Of a DNA stretch of 51,219 nucleotides, positions 30,829 through 42,787 are shown one piece after another (within the stretch, counting starts at the first letter, position 1; every line of letters starts with the position of its first letter). The DNA comes from Methylococcales symbiont of Iophon sp. n. MRB-2018 (GTDB taxonomy: Bacteria > Pseudomonadota > Gammaproteobacteria > Methylococcales > Methylomonadaceae), in contig QPIL01000112.1 in NCBI GenBank assembly GCA_003666325.1, forward strand, positions 1-51,219. The letters are read 5' to 3'. The notes beneath the pieces were generated by a model. It saw nothing but the letters and a program-made list of their open reading frames with translations. It was not told the origin of the DNA and searched no databases. The translations under genes and the position numbers were made by a program.

Positions 30829-32529
30829 TTAATTTTCTTCAGCTTCAATTTGTCGGGTGATATACCACTGCTGAAGGAATGATAAGGTGTTATTACACAC
30901 CCAATAAAACACCAAACCAGCAGGGAAAAACAGGAAGAAAACAGTGAAAATAATAGGAAACATTTTCATTACTTTTGCTTGTAATGGATCAATGGGGGCA
31001 GGATTCAAACTTTGTTGAAGTTTCATGGTGATACCCATAATCACTGGCAACACAAAGAATGGGTCTTGTGCAGATAAATCCTGAATCCATAAAGCCAAAC
31101 CTGCTTGGCGCAATTCAACAGTTTCAATCAACACCCAATATAATGATATAAACACGGGGATTTGTACCAAAATCGGAAGACAACCCCCCATTGGGTTAAC
31201 CTTTTCCTTTTTATACATTGCCATCATCTCAGTATTGAAGCGCTGCCTATCATCTTCAAATTTATCTTTGAGCTCTTTAAGACGTGGTTGAATCTTACGC
31301 ATCTTTGCCATAGAACGAAAACTGGCTTGGGATAATTTAAAAAATAATAATTTAATGCATAAGGTAACACCTAAAATAGATAAGCCCCAATTACCTATAT
31401 ACCCATGTATTTTATTAAGTAACCAATAAATAGGCTTACCAATAATCGTCAGCCAACCATAGTCAACTGTTAATTCTAATCCTGGTGCTATCGCTTCCAT
31501 CATTGGCTGAATTTTTGGCCCAGCAAATAAATGCGAAGTAAATACACCTTCTGTTTGTGAGGCTACTTCAAATGCAGGTGAATAAGATCCAATAACATAA
31601 CGAAAACCTTTTGATTTTTTAGTATAAAAATGATTTTCCTGATCTACTGGGGGTATCCATGCAGAAGCAAAATAATGCTGAATCATTGCGCTCCACCCCC
31701 CTAAAGTTGAAACACTTAGATCTTCATCTTCCATTTCCTCATAATCAATTTTTTGATATAAGTCTTCAGCTGTGTAAACAACCCCACCCGCATAAGTTCT
31801 TATAAAAGTATTACCTTTGTCATCAACAAAAGGTACCCTCATTAATTGTGCGTATTGTCTACCCGACCACGTTTTTGTTGAGTTATTATTGACTGTCTGA
31901 TCAACACGAATATCATAACTACCACGAGTAAAAATATAGGTTTTAGTGACTACCAAACCTTCTTCATTTTGCCAATATAAAGGCACAGAAAAACTATCCT
32001 CTCCAATTGCCAATTCATATTGATCTTTATCAAAGCTAAATAAGGCATTATGATTGGGTGCCGAAGAATAACCATTATTAGCAATTAAACCACTCTGCGC
32101 TAAAAATAATTTTTCTGTATTACCATTAAATAGTCTAATAGGGCTTTCGTCTTTTTCTTCCGCATCCAGACCAACCATTGCGCGTAAATCATTAACAACT
32201 GTGTTCACTTTTTCACGCGGATGTTGTAATAAATCCAAATTGCGTATTGTTCCCCCTTTAGTATCTATTTCAAGAGAAAAGACATCGGTGACTACAGTAA
32301 TAATCTTATCTGCCGGAGCTTCAAGCATCGGTACTACTTCAATATTTTTATTTGTAGTAATATTTTGAACATTACCAGCTATTGGTAAATTCCCATCTAA
32401 ATCGTTGATAACAGGTAGTTCTGATACATTAGTGACGGGCTTGGGAGCATAATCTAATTGCCAAGCTTCCCATATCAAATAAGAAGTCATCATAAAGGCA
32501 AGGACTAGTAGAACTCTCATGTTTTCCAT
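30829..32529 (-). CDS. yidC: Membrane protein insertase YidC
   Basis: 566 residues. The N-terminal transmembrane segment ([19 protein letters not shown]) is followed by the large periplasmic beta domain. The conserved five-helix insertase core spans about 350-560 ([39 protein letters not shown], the [12 protein letters not shown] end). It inserts inner-membrane proteins alone or with SecYEG. The ATG overlaps yidD by 13 bp. The cytoplasmic tail ends in acidic RQIEAEEN. Confidence 0.97.
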   Translation of the reverse strand: MENMRVLLVLAFMMTSYLIWEAWQLDYAPKPVTNVSELPVINDLDGNLPIAGNVQNITTNKNIEVVPMLEAPADKIITVVTDVFSLEIDTKGGTIRNLDLLQHPREKVNTVVNDLRAMVGLDAEEKDESPIRLFNGNTEKLFLAQSGLIANNGYSSAPNHNALFSFDKDQYELAIGEDSFSVPLYWQNEEGLVVTKTYIFTRGSYDIRVDQTVNNNSTKTWSGRQYAQLMRVPFVDDKGNTFIRTYAGGVVYTAEDLYQKIDYEEMEDEDLSVSTLGGWSAMIQHYFASAWIPPVDQENHFYTKKSKGFRYVIGSYSPAFEVASQTEGVFTSHLFAGPKIQPMMEAIAPGLELTVDYGWLTIIGKPIYWLLNKIHGYIGNWGLSILGVTLCIKLLFFKLSQASFRSMAKMRKIQPRLKELKDKFEDDRQRFNTEMMAMYKKEKVNPMGGCLPILVQIPVFISLYWVLIETVELRQAGLALWIQDLSAQDPFFVLPVIMGITMKLQQSLNPAPIDPLQAKVMKMFPIIFTVFFLFFPAGLVFYWVCNNTLSFLQQWYITRQIEAEEN

Positions 32530-32756
32530 TTTTTATTTACCAATTTTTCTGGAACAGGGTCAATTCCACCCTCATGGAAAGGGTGACATTTTAATAATCT
32601 TCTAAGTGTAAGGTATGAACCTTTGAGTGCACCATGAAGCTGAATGGCTTCCAGGCCGTAACTTGAACAACTTGGATAAAAACGACATCTATTTCCAAGT
32701 AAAGGACTTATAAAATATTTATAAAGCTTTACAAGGTTTATGAGTAGGTATTGCAT
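32517..32756 (-). CDS. yidD: Membrane protein insertion efficiency factor YidD
   Basis: 79 residues, the small amphipathic protein that aids YidC. Motifs are [45 protein letters not shown]. Conserved cysteines CRFYPSC and C in LKCHP are present. It overlaps rnpA by 19 bp upstream and yidC by 13 bp downstream, so the trio is tightly coupled. Start and size are normal. Confidence 0.95.
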   Translation of the reverse strand: MQYLLINLVKLYKYFISPLLGNRCRFYPSCSSYGLEAIQLHGALKGSYLTLRRLLKCHPFHEGGIDPVPEKLVNKKWKT

Positions 32757-33106
32757 CTGTTTACCAGTCTAAACCAATGCTTATCTAATGACTTTTTTAA
32801 TAAATCAGATGATGCATTAGCAGCGCTTATTCTAGCCAAAACAACAATATCAATATTGATGAGCTGATGTTGTTGTTGTCTAAAACTTTCCCTAACAGCC
32901 CTTTTAATCAAATTTCTCGTAACTGCTTTTCTTATGTTTTTCTTAGCAATTGCAAGCCCCAATCTAGGGTGATCATAATCATTTTTTATAGCCAGTAAGG
33001 TAAAAAAACCATCTGTCGACCTTACTGGGTTTTCAAATACTTTTCTATATTCAGCAGGTTTTCCTAATCTTAACTGAATAGGTAAACTATAACTTTCAGT
33101 GATCAA
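32738..33106 (-). CDS. rnpA: Ribonuclease P protein component RnpA
   Basis: 122 residues. It has the RNR motif region [19 protein letters not shown] and the N-terminal [23 protein letters not shown] fold. It binds the RNase P RNA to process tRNA 5' ends. The start at 33106 is TTG, abutting the rpmH stop with no gap, so ribosomes can re-initiate from rpmH. An ATG was not found in the right place. Confidence 0.93.
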   Translation of the reverse strand: MITESYSLPIQLRLGKPAEYRKVFENPVRSTDGFFTLLAIKNDYDHPRLGLAIAKKNIRKAVTRNLIKRAVRESFRQQQHQLINIDIVVLARISAANASSDLLKKSLDKHWFRLVNRCNTYS

Positions 33107-33241
33107 TTACACCGTTAATGTTGCACGACCTTTTGCCCTGCGAGCATTAATCACTGCCCGACCGCCTTTGGTTGCCATTCTTGCACGAAAGCCATGCGTT
33201 CTTGCACGTTTGATTCTACTGGGTTGATAGGTTCTTTTCAT
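33107..33241 (-). CDS. rpmH: 50S ribosomal protein L34
   Basis: 44 residues: [19 protein letters not shown], then the basic tail ending KGRATLTV. It is the standard L34 length and sequence. It is the first gene of rpmH-rnpA-yidD-yidC(-mnmE) and is divergent from dnaA, the classic order around the bacterial origin. The 193-bp spacer 33242-33434 holds the promoters of both operons; no DnaA box with good consensus was seen in it. Confidence 0.97.
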   Translation of the reverse strand: MKRTYQPSRIKRARTHGFRARMATKGGRAVINARRAKGRATLTV

Positions 33242-33434
33242 TGACCAGGGTCCTAAAAAATTGTTTAAACAAAAATACGGATAAAAAAGACGATGAATGA
33301 TAAAATGAAACGATACGATTCGTCAATTACATTTAACCAAAGTTAACCGACTATCGTACCACAACAATATTATTACTTGGTGTTTATATGGTAATTATTT
33401 AACCTCGCCTCTCAACCTTAAAAAGGTCGCTAAA

Positions 33435-34760
33435 ATGAGTTCTATTTGGAAAAACTGTTTATCCAATCTTGAAAACGCAATACCCTCCAGTGATTTTAGT
33501 ACCTGGATAAGGCCATTACAGGCTATAGAAAAAAACAAGAAACTCAAATTATTAGCCCCAAACCGATTTATTATTGATCACGTTAAACAACATTTTTTAC
33601 AAAAAATTGAAGATGTGGTTTATGAATTTTCTAATGGTACCCTTACTACACAGTTAGAAATTGGTTCTAAAAGTCTGGCAACACACTCCCAACTAGACTT
33701 AACTAAAAAACCAACCACCAAAAAAAACAATCAAAAACAATCAAACTTTTTAAATAAAGCTTTTTCTTTTGACGGGTTTGTAGAGGGTAAATCCAATCAA
33801 CTTGCAAAAGCAGCTTCGCTTCAAGTTTCTGAAAATATAGGTAAAGCATACAATCCACTTTTTATTTATGGTAGTTCTGGCTTAGGTAAAACTCATCTGA
33901 TGCACGCTATAGGTAATACCGTTCTTAAAAAAAACCCCCATGCCAATATTGTTTATTTACATTCAGAAAAATTCGTACAAGATATGGTACAAGCCTTTCA
34001 ACATAATTCTATTGATGCTTTTAAAAAGTATTATCGCAGTATTGATCTTTTATTAATTGATGATATTCAGTTTTTAGCTGGAAAAGAACGCTCTCAAGAA
34101 GAGTTTTTCCACACCTTTAATAATTTGTTAGATAAAAAACATCAAGTAGTATTAACTTGTGATAAATACCCTAAAGAAATTGAAGGTTTAGAAGATCGCT
34201 TAAAATCCAGATTTGGCTGGGGATTACCTGTTGCTATTGAACCTCCAGATTTAGAAACAAGAGCTGCTATTTTAATTAAAAAAGCCTATCAGCTTAATAT
34301 TGCTTTAGCCCATGAAGTTGCATTTTTTATTGCAAAAAGAATTTCTTCCAATGTTAGAGACCTGGAAGGTGCACTAAGACGCGTTATCGCTAACGCTCAA
34401 TTTACGGGGAAAGAAATTACAGTGGATTTTACTAAAGAAGCCCTGCATGACTTGATTTCATTACAAGATAGATTGGTCAATATTGATAATATTCAAAAAA
34501 CAGTCGCTCAATACTTCAAAATTAGAGTGGCAGACCTATCCTCTAAAAACCGCAGACAATCTATTACACGTCCTCGACAAATCGCTATGTGTCTAGCTAG
34601 AGAATTAACCAGTCATAGTTTTCCTGAAATTGGTGGGTATTTTGGTGGAAGAGATCACACAACAGTCATTAATGCTTGCAAGCGAATAAATTCACTTAAA
34701 GAGTCAAATATCAAAGTAGAAGAAGACTATCAAAATCTTTTAAGAACTTTATCTAATTAA
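33435..34760 (+). CDS. dnaA: Chromosomal replication initiator DnaA
   Basis: 441 residues. Domain I starts [13 protein letters not shown] and the AAA+ domain III has Walker [11 protein letters not shown] (about 146-154) and Walker [13 protein letters not shown]. Sensor II and the DNA-binding domain IV follow, with [12 protein letters not shown] and [15 protein letters not shown]. It binds 9-mer DnaA boxes to open the origin. Length is normal. It is followed by the 535-bp spacer with candidate boxes, then dnaN, recF and gyrB on the same strand. Confidence 0.98.
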   Translation: MSSIWKNCLSNLENAIPSSDFSTWIRPLQAIEKNKKLKLLAPNRFIIDHVKQHFLQKIEDVVYEFSNGTLTTQLEIGSKSLATHSQLDLTKKPTTKKNNQKQSNFLNKAFSFDGFVEGKSNQLAKAASLQVSENIGKAYNPLFIYGSSGLGKTHLMHAIGNTVLKKNPHANIVYLHSEKFVQDMVQAFQHNSIDAFKKYYRSIDLLLIDDIQFLAGKERSQEEFFHTFNNLLDKKHQVVLTCDKYPKEIEGLEDRLKSRFGWGLPVAIEPPDLETRAAILIKKAYQLNIALAHEVAFFIAKRISSNVRDLEGALRRVIANAQFTGKEITVDFTKEALHDLISLQDRLVNIDNIQKTVAQYFKIRVADLSSKNRRQSITRPRQIAMCLARELTSHSFPEIGGYFGGRDHTTVINACKRINSLKESNIKVEEDYQNLLRTLSN

Positions 34761-34795
34761 ATCAAGAAAGTTTTTGGTTTTGTAGATAATATGGG

Positions 34796-34878
34796 TTGCT
34801 GCATAAGTTCTTGCATTTTAGTTGCCTTTAACAATGCCTTCTGAGTTATGGTTTGTACTGCGGAAACTTATGCAACAA
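34796..34878. repeat. 14-bp imperfect inverted repeat after dnaA
   Basis: TTGCTGCATAAGTT (34796-34809) and AACTTATGCAACAA (34865-34878) pair at 13 of 14 positions around a 55-nt loop. It lies 36 bp after the dnaA stop. It could be a transcription terminator-like or a small palindromic element. It is not followed by a T-run, so a classic terminator is unlikely. Confidence 0.6.
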
Positions 34879-34890
34879 ACAACACAAAAC

Positions 34891-35030
34891 TCAAAAAATA
34901 ATAATACTATAAAAAGACAGATAATAGGGATAGGATTGGAGTAAAACACTAAATTATCATGGTTTTGGTAGAAGTTTGTGTAATAGAGGGTAGGTTTTTT
35001 TGGTTTTGTTTTTTTTTGAATATAGTATAA
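34891..35030 (+). repeat. About 140-bp dispersed repeat, copy inside the dnaA-dnaN spacer
   Basis: TCAAAAAATAATAATACTAT through TTTTTTTTGAATATAGTATAA aligns along its length with the reverse complement of 40801-40939 (TCAAAAAATAATAGCACTAT to TTTTTTGAATATACTATAA), about 80 percent identical by eye. Interior landmarks shared are TAAAACACTAAAT and GGTTTT. It has no ORF and looks like a MITE-type element. It lies just upstream of the DnaA-box-like sites. Confidence 0.8.
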
Positions 35031-35295
35031 TCTGCGGACTCATAACTTAATCAGGGTTTTATACAGACATTTTATTTTTCTAATCCTATGTGAATAAACT
35101 GTGATTTAAACGGGGTTAAAATGTAGATTAATTGTGTTATATTTTCCACTGCTTAGTTTTAAACAGGAAAGTCACAAGAAGAAATACTTTTATCAACAAA
35201 AAGTAAAGGCTATAAATAATTGATAATACAATGAAAATATCAGTTATCAACAGTTTTTTTTGCACTAATAACAGTAATAGTTCTAAATATAAATT
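35031..35295. other. Putative replication origin (oriC) with DnaA-box-like 9-mers
   Basis: In the dnaA-dnaN spacer three 9-mers differ by one base from the DnaA consensus TTATCCACA or its complement: TGTGAATAA (35089-35097), TTATCAACA (35190-35198) and TTATCAACA (35244-35252). The surrounding DNA is strikingly AT-rich (35031-35295), suited to unwinding. Perfect boxes were not found by eye. Position between dnaA and dnaN is as in many gammaproteobacteria. A GC-skew switch would confirm it. Confidence 0.6.
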
Positions 35296-36396
35296 ATGAA
35301 GTTTATTATTAATAGAGACCTTTTATTAACACCTTTACAAAAAATAGTGGGTGTTATTGAAAAAAGACAAACTATGCCCATTCTGTCTAATGTTCTTGTC
35401 TGTATCAAAGAAAATGTTTTGACTTTAACAGGAACAGATCTTGAAATTCAGTTAATTACTACGATTCAACTAGATTCCTCTGAAAGTGGTTTGGTCACTG
35501 TTCCTGCTAGGAAATTCCTTGATATTGTTAGATTTTCACCCGATGAAGCCGAAATAAAATTTGAACTCAAAGAAGATAAAGTAAAAATTACATCTGGAAG
35601 AAGTCGGTTTTCTTTATCTACCTTAGCTGTAGATAACTATCCTGAGTTTTCTGAGGCTGAGTTAGAAAATAAATTTGTAATTAATGCTGGAACACTAAAA
35701 TTAGCATTAGATAAAACCGTTTTTTGTATGGGTGATCAGGATGTTCGTTATTATCTCAATGGCTTGTTATTACATATTTCAAATAACACTTTAAAAATTG
35801 TTGCTTCAGATGGACACCGCTTATCTTTTTATGAAGAGAATATAGGGGTTGCAACGGGTTATGAAGCCCGGATTATTTTGCCCAGAAAAGGTGTATTAGA
35901 GCTTAGTCGCTTGCTGGATGATGATGAGGCAGAAATAGAGATTCAGTTTTCAAGCAGTAACATCAGAATATCGGTTAAAAATTTAATTTTTTCTGCCAAA
36001 TTAGTCGATGCGGAATATCCAGACTTTAATAAAGTGTTTGATCAACCTTTTTTAAATCCAATTCATATTCAAAAACATGTTTTAAAAGATGCATTAACCC
36101 GTGTTGCTATTCTGGCGAATGAAAAAATTAAAGGTATTAACTGTCAGGTCTCAATTGGATTACTTAAATTAAATGCACATAATCTTGAACAAGATGAAGC
36201 TGAAGAAGAAATGATTATTGAGTACAATGATGAGCCATTTTCTATTGCTTTTAATTGCCAATATTTATTGGATGCTGTAAGTAATTTAGACTCTGAATTA
36301 GCCGTATTAACTATTGCTAGCAATGGGAGTAGTTGTTTTGTTGACGAGCCTGAACCCAAACCATACAAATTTATAGTTATGCCTATGCGCTTGTGA
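35296..36396 (+). CDS. dnaN: DNA polymerase III sliding clamp, beta subunit
   Basis: 366 residues, three-domain clamp. KFIINRDLLLTPLQKIVGVIEKRQTMPILSNVL is the conserved N-terminal part. LTGTDLEIQL, SGRSRFSLSTLAVDNYPEF and VASDGHRLSFYE follow. The terminus YKFIVMPMRL is typical. It holds the polymerase on DNA. It is the second gene of dnaA-dnaN-recF-gyrB, 15 bp upstream of recF. Confidence 0.98.
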   Translation: MKFIINRDLLLTPLQKIVGVIEKRQTMPILSNVLVCIKENVLTLTGTDLEIQLITTIQLDSSESGLVTVPARKFLDIVRFSPDEAEIKFELKEDKVKITSGRSRFSLSTLAVDNYPEFSEAELENKFVINAGTLKLALDKTVFCMGDQDVRYYLNGLLLHISNNTLKIVASDGHRLSFYEENIGVATGYEARIILPRKGVLELSRLLDDDEAEIEIQFSSSNIRISVKNLIFSAKLVDAEYPDFNKVFDQPFLNPIHIQKHVLKDALTRVAILANEKIKGINCQVSIGLLKLNAHNLEQDEAEEEMIIEYNDEPFSIAFNCQYLLDAVSNLDSELAVLTIASNGSSCFVDEPEPKPYKFIVMPMRL

Positions 36397-36411
36397 TTTT
36401 AATCTCTCCTT

Positions 36412-37485
36412 ATGAGTTTAAAAAAATTAGATATTTTTACACTGCGTAATATTAACAAAGCAACTATAGAACCTTCATTAGCTATTAATTTAATTACTGG
36501 AGAAAATGGTAGTGGCAAAAGCTCATTACTTGAGGCTATTTTTATTTTAGGTAGGGCGCGTTCTTTTAGAGCTACACATATTAAGCAAGTTATTCAGTTT
36601 GAAAAACAACAGCTCATTGTTTCAGGTCAAATCATCCAAAAGAGTAATAATTTAGTTCATTTAGGTGTAAAGTTAGAAAGAGAAAAAAGCGATATACGTA
36701 TTAACCAAAGTAATAGCCATAAAGCAGAATTAGCTTATACCTTACCTATATTGTTGATTCACCCCAAAAGTTACAAGTTGATTGATGCGGGCCCTCAATT
36801 AAGACGTGAATTTTTAGATTGGGGAGTATTTAACATGGATGAAAACTTTTTAAAATACTGGCGAAAATATAAAAAAATTTTACAACAAAGAAATTCATTA
36901 TTAAAATCCAAGCAAGTTGATCAACTCCATGTTTGGGATACCGAACTAACAGAGTACGGTACAATAGTCTCAAACTATAGAAAGACATATCTTGATCTAC
37001 TACAACCTTTATTCTTAGAGCTGAGTGTTTTTTTTCTTGATTTAAAAAACATTAAAATTCAATATGTTTCTGGTTGGAATGATGCTTATAGTTTTGCGCA
37101 TTCCATTCAGACAGACCTTGCAAAAGATCTTAAATATGGTTTTAGCCATAGTGGCCCCCACAGAGGTGATTTTTCTATTTTAGTTGATGGCCGCCTAGCT
37201 AAAGATTATGTTTCTAGGGGACAACTTAAACTGTTAATGATTTCTTTAAAGTTGGCCCAAGTTAAATTGATTAACATACAGAAAGAGAGTTCTGTTAGCT
37301 TGCTTATTGATGATCTTACAGCAGAGCTGGATTTACTTAACAAGGCTAAACTACTTGATTATTTGTCTGCTTTAAACTGCCAGGTTTTCATGTCTACAAC
37401 CGAGCTTAGTAATTTTGGTGATTTGTCTATGTTAAATGATTATAAGGTGTTTCACGTGGAACACGGAAACATTGTATCTGTGTAA
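36412..37485 (+). CDS. recF: DNA replication and repair protein RecF
   Basis: 357 residues. Walker A GENGSGKSSLLEAI lies near residue 31. The signature motif region is SRGQLKLLMISLKLAQ and the Walker B-type LLIDDLTAELD is near the C-terminus. It is an SMC-like ATPase that helps load RecA at gaps. It has normal length. The last part of the coding sequence contains a parS-like palindrome (37448-37463), which constrains these codons. Confidence 0.95.
   Translation: MSLKKLDIFTLRNINKATIEPSLAINLITGENGSGKSSLLEAIFILGRARSFRATHIKQVIQFEKQQLIVSGQIIQKSNNLVHLGVKLEREKSDIRINQSNSHKAELAYTLPILLIHPKSYKLIDAGPQLRREFLDWGVFNMDENFLKYWRKYKKILQQRNSLLKSKQVDQLHVWDTELTEYGTIVSNYRKTYLDLLQPLFLELSVFFLDLKNIKIQYVSGWNDAYSFAHSIQTDLAKDLKYGFSHSGPHRGDFSILVDGRLAKDYVSRGQLKLLMISLKLAQVKLINIQKESSVSLLIDDLTAELDLLNKAKLLDYLSALNCQVFMSTTELSNFGDLSMLNDYKVFHVEHGNIVSV
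37448..37463. promoter_or_regulatory. parS site (ParB binding), inside the recF 3' end
   Basis: TGTTTCACGTGGAACA is the exact reverse complement of TGTTCCACGTGAAACA, the canonical 16-bp parS sequence. It is a near-perfect palindrome centred on CACGTG. It lies within the last codons of recF and near the presumed origin, where parS sites cluster. parA and parB are not in the window. Confidence 0.85.
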
Positions 37486-37491
37486 TAGTGA

Positions 37492-39939
<2,448 letters not shown>

Positions 39940-39959
39940 TTTAGTTAATATTTAATGGC

Positions 39960-40793
39960 ATGAAACAATATTTACATTTACTCCAAAAAATTCTGGATGA
40001 AGGTGTACAAAAAGAAGATAGAACGGGGAGTGGGGCACTATCTATTTTTGCCCACCAAATTCGTTTTGATTTACAACAAGGCTTTCCTTTAGTTACCACC
40101 AAAAAGGTTCATTTAAAAGCAATCATCCATGAATTGCTCTGGTTTCTAAAAGGCGATACCAATATTGCCTATTTAAAACAAAATGGCGTAAAAATCTGGG
40201 ATGAGTGGGCGGATGAGGATGGGAATCTCGGTCCTGTTTATGGACATCAATGGCGATCTTGGTCAACCGTTGATGGACAAAATATAGATCAAATAGCACG
40301 GATTATCAAGCAACTAAAGGAAACACCAAATAGTCGACGCATTATTGTTTCTGCATGGAATGTGTCTGATTTATCAGATGAATCTATTAGCGCCCAAGAA
40401 AATGTAAAAAAAGGAAAAATGGCCTTACCCGCCTGTCATGCTTTTTTTCAGTTCTATGTAGCGAATGGAAAGCTCTCTTGTCAGCTCTATCAGCGCAGTT
40501 GTGATACATTTTTAGGCTTACCATTTAATATAGCCAGTTATGCCTTATTAACGCACATGGTGGCGCAGCAGTGCGATTTGGAGCCTGGGGACTTTATTTG
40601 GACAGGTGGGGATGTGCATTTATATCTTAATCATCAACAGCAAGCGAAACTGCAATTATCACGAGAACCCTTTACTTTACCTACGTTGAATATAAAAAGA
40701 AAAGCAGATTCAATTTTTGATTATTGTTTTGAAGACTTTGAGATTGAGGACTATCAATTTCATAGGGCTATTAAAGCTGATATTTCTATTTAA
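39960..40793 (+). CDS. thyA: Thymidylate synthase ThyA
   Basis: Makes dTMP from dUMP with methylenetetrahydrofolate. 277 residues. [27 protein letters not shown] is at the N-terminus. The catalytic cysteine is in [12 protein letters not shown], and DRTGTG-type, [17 protein letters not shown] and GDVHLYLNH motifs are intact. A short insertion ([12 protein letters not shown]) precedes the active site and is seen in some relatives. It starts 20 bp after gyrB and probably is co-transcribed with it. Confidence 0.97.
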   Translation: MKQYLHLLQKILDEGVQKEDRTGSGALSIFAHQIRFDLQQGFPLVTTKKVHLKAIIHELLWFLKGDTNIAYLKQNGVKIWDEWADEDGNLGPVYGHQWRSWSTVDGQNIDQIARIIKQLKETPNSRRIIVSAWNVSDLSDESISAQENVKKGKMALPACHAFFQFYVANGKLSCQLYQRSCDTFLGLPFNIASYALLTHMVAQQCDLEPGDFIWTGGDVHLYLNHQQQAKLQLSREPFTLPTLNIKRKADSIFDYCFEDFEIEDYQFHRAIKADISI

Positions 40794-40800
40794 CCTGTTG

Positions 40801-40939
40801 TTATAGTATATTCAAAAAATAACCAAACCAAACAACCCCACTATCTACTGCATAAACCTCTATAAAAACCACCCTTATTTAGTGTTTTATTCCAAGCTTG
40901 TCCTTATAGCTATCTATTTATAGTGCTATTATTTTTTGA
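40801..40939 (-). repeat. About 140-bp dispersed repeat, second copy after thyA
   Basis: The reverse complement aligns with 34891-35030 (copy near the origin). It begins 7 bp after the thyA stop and may provide a 3' end for that transcript. No ORF is present. Confidence 0.8.
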
Positions 40940-40970
40940 ATGTTGTATTGTATGCGAAAAACCCTCTATT

Positions 40971-41397
40971 TAGTCAACCCTTAAAAACACAACAACCATC
41001 TGATTTATAACAATAAATCAAACAAAAACCATAGGAAAAACAAGCAGTATTTGGTAAAATAACGGCTATTTCTTGGTCGTTTTTCTGATAAACCATACTA
41101 ACAAAATCAACCCCAAACACAAGGCAACTAAAGCTCTTTCATTCAGAGTTATTTGTTGAATAGGGTGTAAGAGCCACTTCACTCCCTCCGTTATTCCTGC
41201 ACGTTCTAAGCAGAAATCCAGATACTGTCTTAAAAGGCAAGCTTTTTTAGTTTTTATTTGGAGTTAACTTTTAGCTTGGTTCGCAGCCTTTGGGGTCTTA
41301 TCCCCAAACCCCCATCAAATGGCCGCCTAGTACTTTAACACCATAAGAAATTACCAAAAATCAAGGGGTCTTTAGTCCTTTTTTAGAGGGTTGACTA
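40971..41397. mobile_element. 427-bp non-autonomous element with terminal inverted repeats
   Basis: The left end TAGTCAACCCTTAAAAA and the right end (complement) TAGTCAACCCTCTAAAAAA are near-identical inverted ends. Internal sequence matches 1343-1590 (reverse) and contains a short hydrophobic frame (minus strand about 41217-41064) also present there. It has no transposase. The tail carries AAAAATCAAGG and GTCTTTAGTCC (41355-41377), which resembles one unit of the heptamer arrays near the window start. Its family is not recognised. Confidence 0.7.
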
Positions 41398-41468
41398 TTT
41401 AAAAGAAAGTTATTTTCAATGCGTCGTGAAGACTACTCGTTGGGGTGGTGTATTGAAAACCAATGAAC

Positions 41469-41945
41469 TTAAAACTTAATTAGCTCAACTTCAAAAATCA
41501 AGGTTGAATTAGGGCCGATATTTGCACCAGATCCCCGCTGCCCGTACGCTAAATGAGAAGGGATAAAAAAGCGATACTTTGCACCTACATTCATTAATTG
41601 TAATCCTTCTGTCCAGCCAGCAATAACTCGGTTTAACGGAAAAGAAGTGGGAGAGCCTCGTTTATAAGAACTATCAAATTCTTTACCATCTAATGTAGTC
41701 CCTTGGTAATGGACTGTAACGGTAGTGGTAGATGATGGAGAAAGGCCTTCGCCTTGCACCAGCACCTCATATTGCAAACCGCTAGCCGTGGTGACGATGT
41801 TTTCTTTTTTTGCATTTTCAGCAAGAAAGGTTTCACCCGCGATTCTGTTTTCTTCTGGAGAAGTGGCACTAGCGATAGAAGACATAGAAATTCCTAAAAA
41901 TAATATTGTTAAAAGTGCAATAACTCGGTGTCTAGTATTTATCAT
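41469..41945 (-). CDS. FKBP-type peptidyl-prolyl isomerase, exported
   Basis: 158 residues. A signal peptide leads the mature protein (AIALLTILFLGISMSSIASA-type start). The spacer carries AGETFLAENAKKENI, then the FKBP domain: VTVHYQGTTLDGKEFDSSYKRG, VIAGWTEGLQLMNVGAKYRFFIPSHLAYG, and FEVELIKF at the end. It resembles FklB/FkpA-type enzymes with a short dimerisation stretch. It is likely periplasmic. The 3' side abuts the 427-bp element, and the 5' side faces the PilZ gene divergently across 173 bp. Confidence 0.93.
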   Translation of the reverse strand: MINTRHRVIALLTILFLGISMSSIASATSPEENRIAGETFLAENAKKENIVTTASGLQYEVLVQGEGLSPSSTTTVTVHYQGTTLDGKEFDSSYKRGSPTSFPLNRVIAGWTEGLQLMNVGAKYRFFIPSHLAYGQRGSGANIGPNSTLIFEVELIKF

Positions 41946-42118
41946 TGATTCTTCCGTTGTTAAAGATACGAGATGTACATATTAGCAAAAATAGGTAAAT
42001 TAATACTGGAAATTAATATAAGAACAAGAATCACAAGATACTTTGTTGAAAATATAGGTGAAAAATCATCTATAAAGACTATAATTAAACTAATGTTTGC
42101 TTCATAAATCAGGATATC

Positions 42119-42742
42119 ATGTCAGATGAAAAAAGACCCTTTAGGAAAAATCTAATTTCCTACGGATTGCTTTATATCGGCGGAGAAGAATTGGGGGTTT
42201 CTGTAAGAAACCTATCAATTACAGGTGTATTAGTTGAACTGGAAAACAATTCATCCATTAATAATATTAATGATGTTTTTGTGTCTATTAAAGAATCTTC
42301 TCTGGTTGATATTTATTTACCTGAAATGCGTTTAGCAGGAGGGGCTGAAGTAGTCCGGGCTGATATGGTAGATGGTCATGTTTATTTAGCGATAGAGTTT
42401 AGAACAGTTTCCTATGACGTAGATAATGTTCTTTATAAGCGTAAAGCGTATAGAAAAGAAATGACAGCACCAGGACAGATTATTTTTAATGGAAATAAAT
42501 ATAAATTTTTTAGCAAAAATGTTTCCGTAGACGGGGTGATGATCCTATTGAATGAATACATTGACGTCGATGACGGGACAATCACAATTTTTGATTTTAA
42601 GCGACTACAATTACGCGGTGAAGTTGAAGTAGCATGGGTAGGGCATGCTGATACCCACTCTACTTTAATGGGATTGCAATATGTACAGATGAAAAAAGAA
42701 GATATTATCGGTATTCCCCGTTTTTCAAATAAAACCGAATAA
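42119..42742 (+). CDS. Tandem PilZ domain protein
   Basis: 207 residues. Each half repeats the PilZ pattern. The first has KRPFRKNL with VRNLSITGVLVELE, and the second has KRKAYRKEM with SKNVSVDGVMILL. An RxxxR-type start followed by a (D/N)-x-S-x-x-G motif is the c-di-GMP signature. The Asp of DxSxxG is Asn or Lys in these halves, so c-di-GMP affinity may be altered. It may regulate motility or surface functions. The gene lies just before lnt, 9 bp away from its earliest start. Confidence 0.8.
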   Translation: MSDEKRPFRKNLISYGLLYIGGEELGVSVRNLSITGVLVELENNSSINNINDVFVSIKESSLVDIYLPEMRLAGGAEVVRADMVDGHVYLAIEFRTVSYDVDNVLYKRKAYRKEMTAPGQIIFNGNKYKFFSKNVSVDGVMILLNEYIDVDDGTITIFDFKRLQLRGEVEVAWVGHADTHSTLMGLQYVQMKKEDIIGIPRFSNKTE

Positions 42743-42787
42743 ATTATTAAGTTGAGCTATGTGTTGAGAGCCTTTTCTCTCTATAAG

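Noticed and set aside
33242-33434. Origin in the rpmH-dnaA spacer
   Set aside because: No DnaA-box-like 9-mer as good as those after dnaA was found, though this region could contribute.
42041-42118. c-di-GMP riboswitch before the PilZ gene
   Set aside because: No conserved GEMM-type elements were seen in this short AT-rich spacer.
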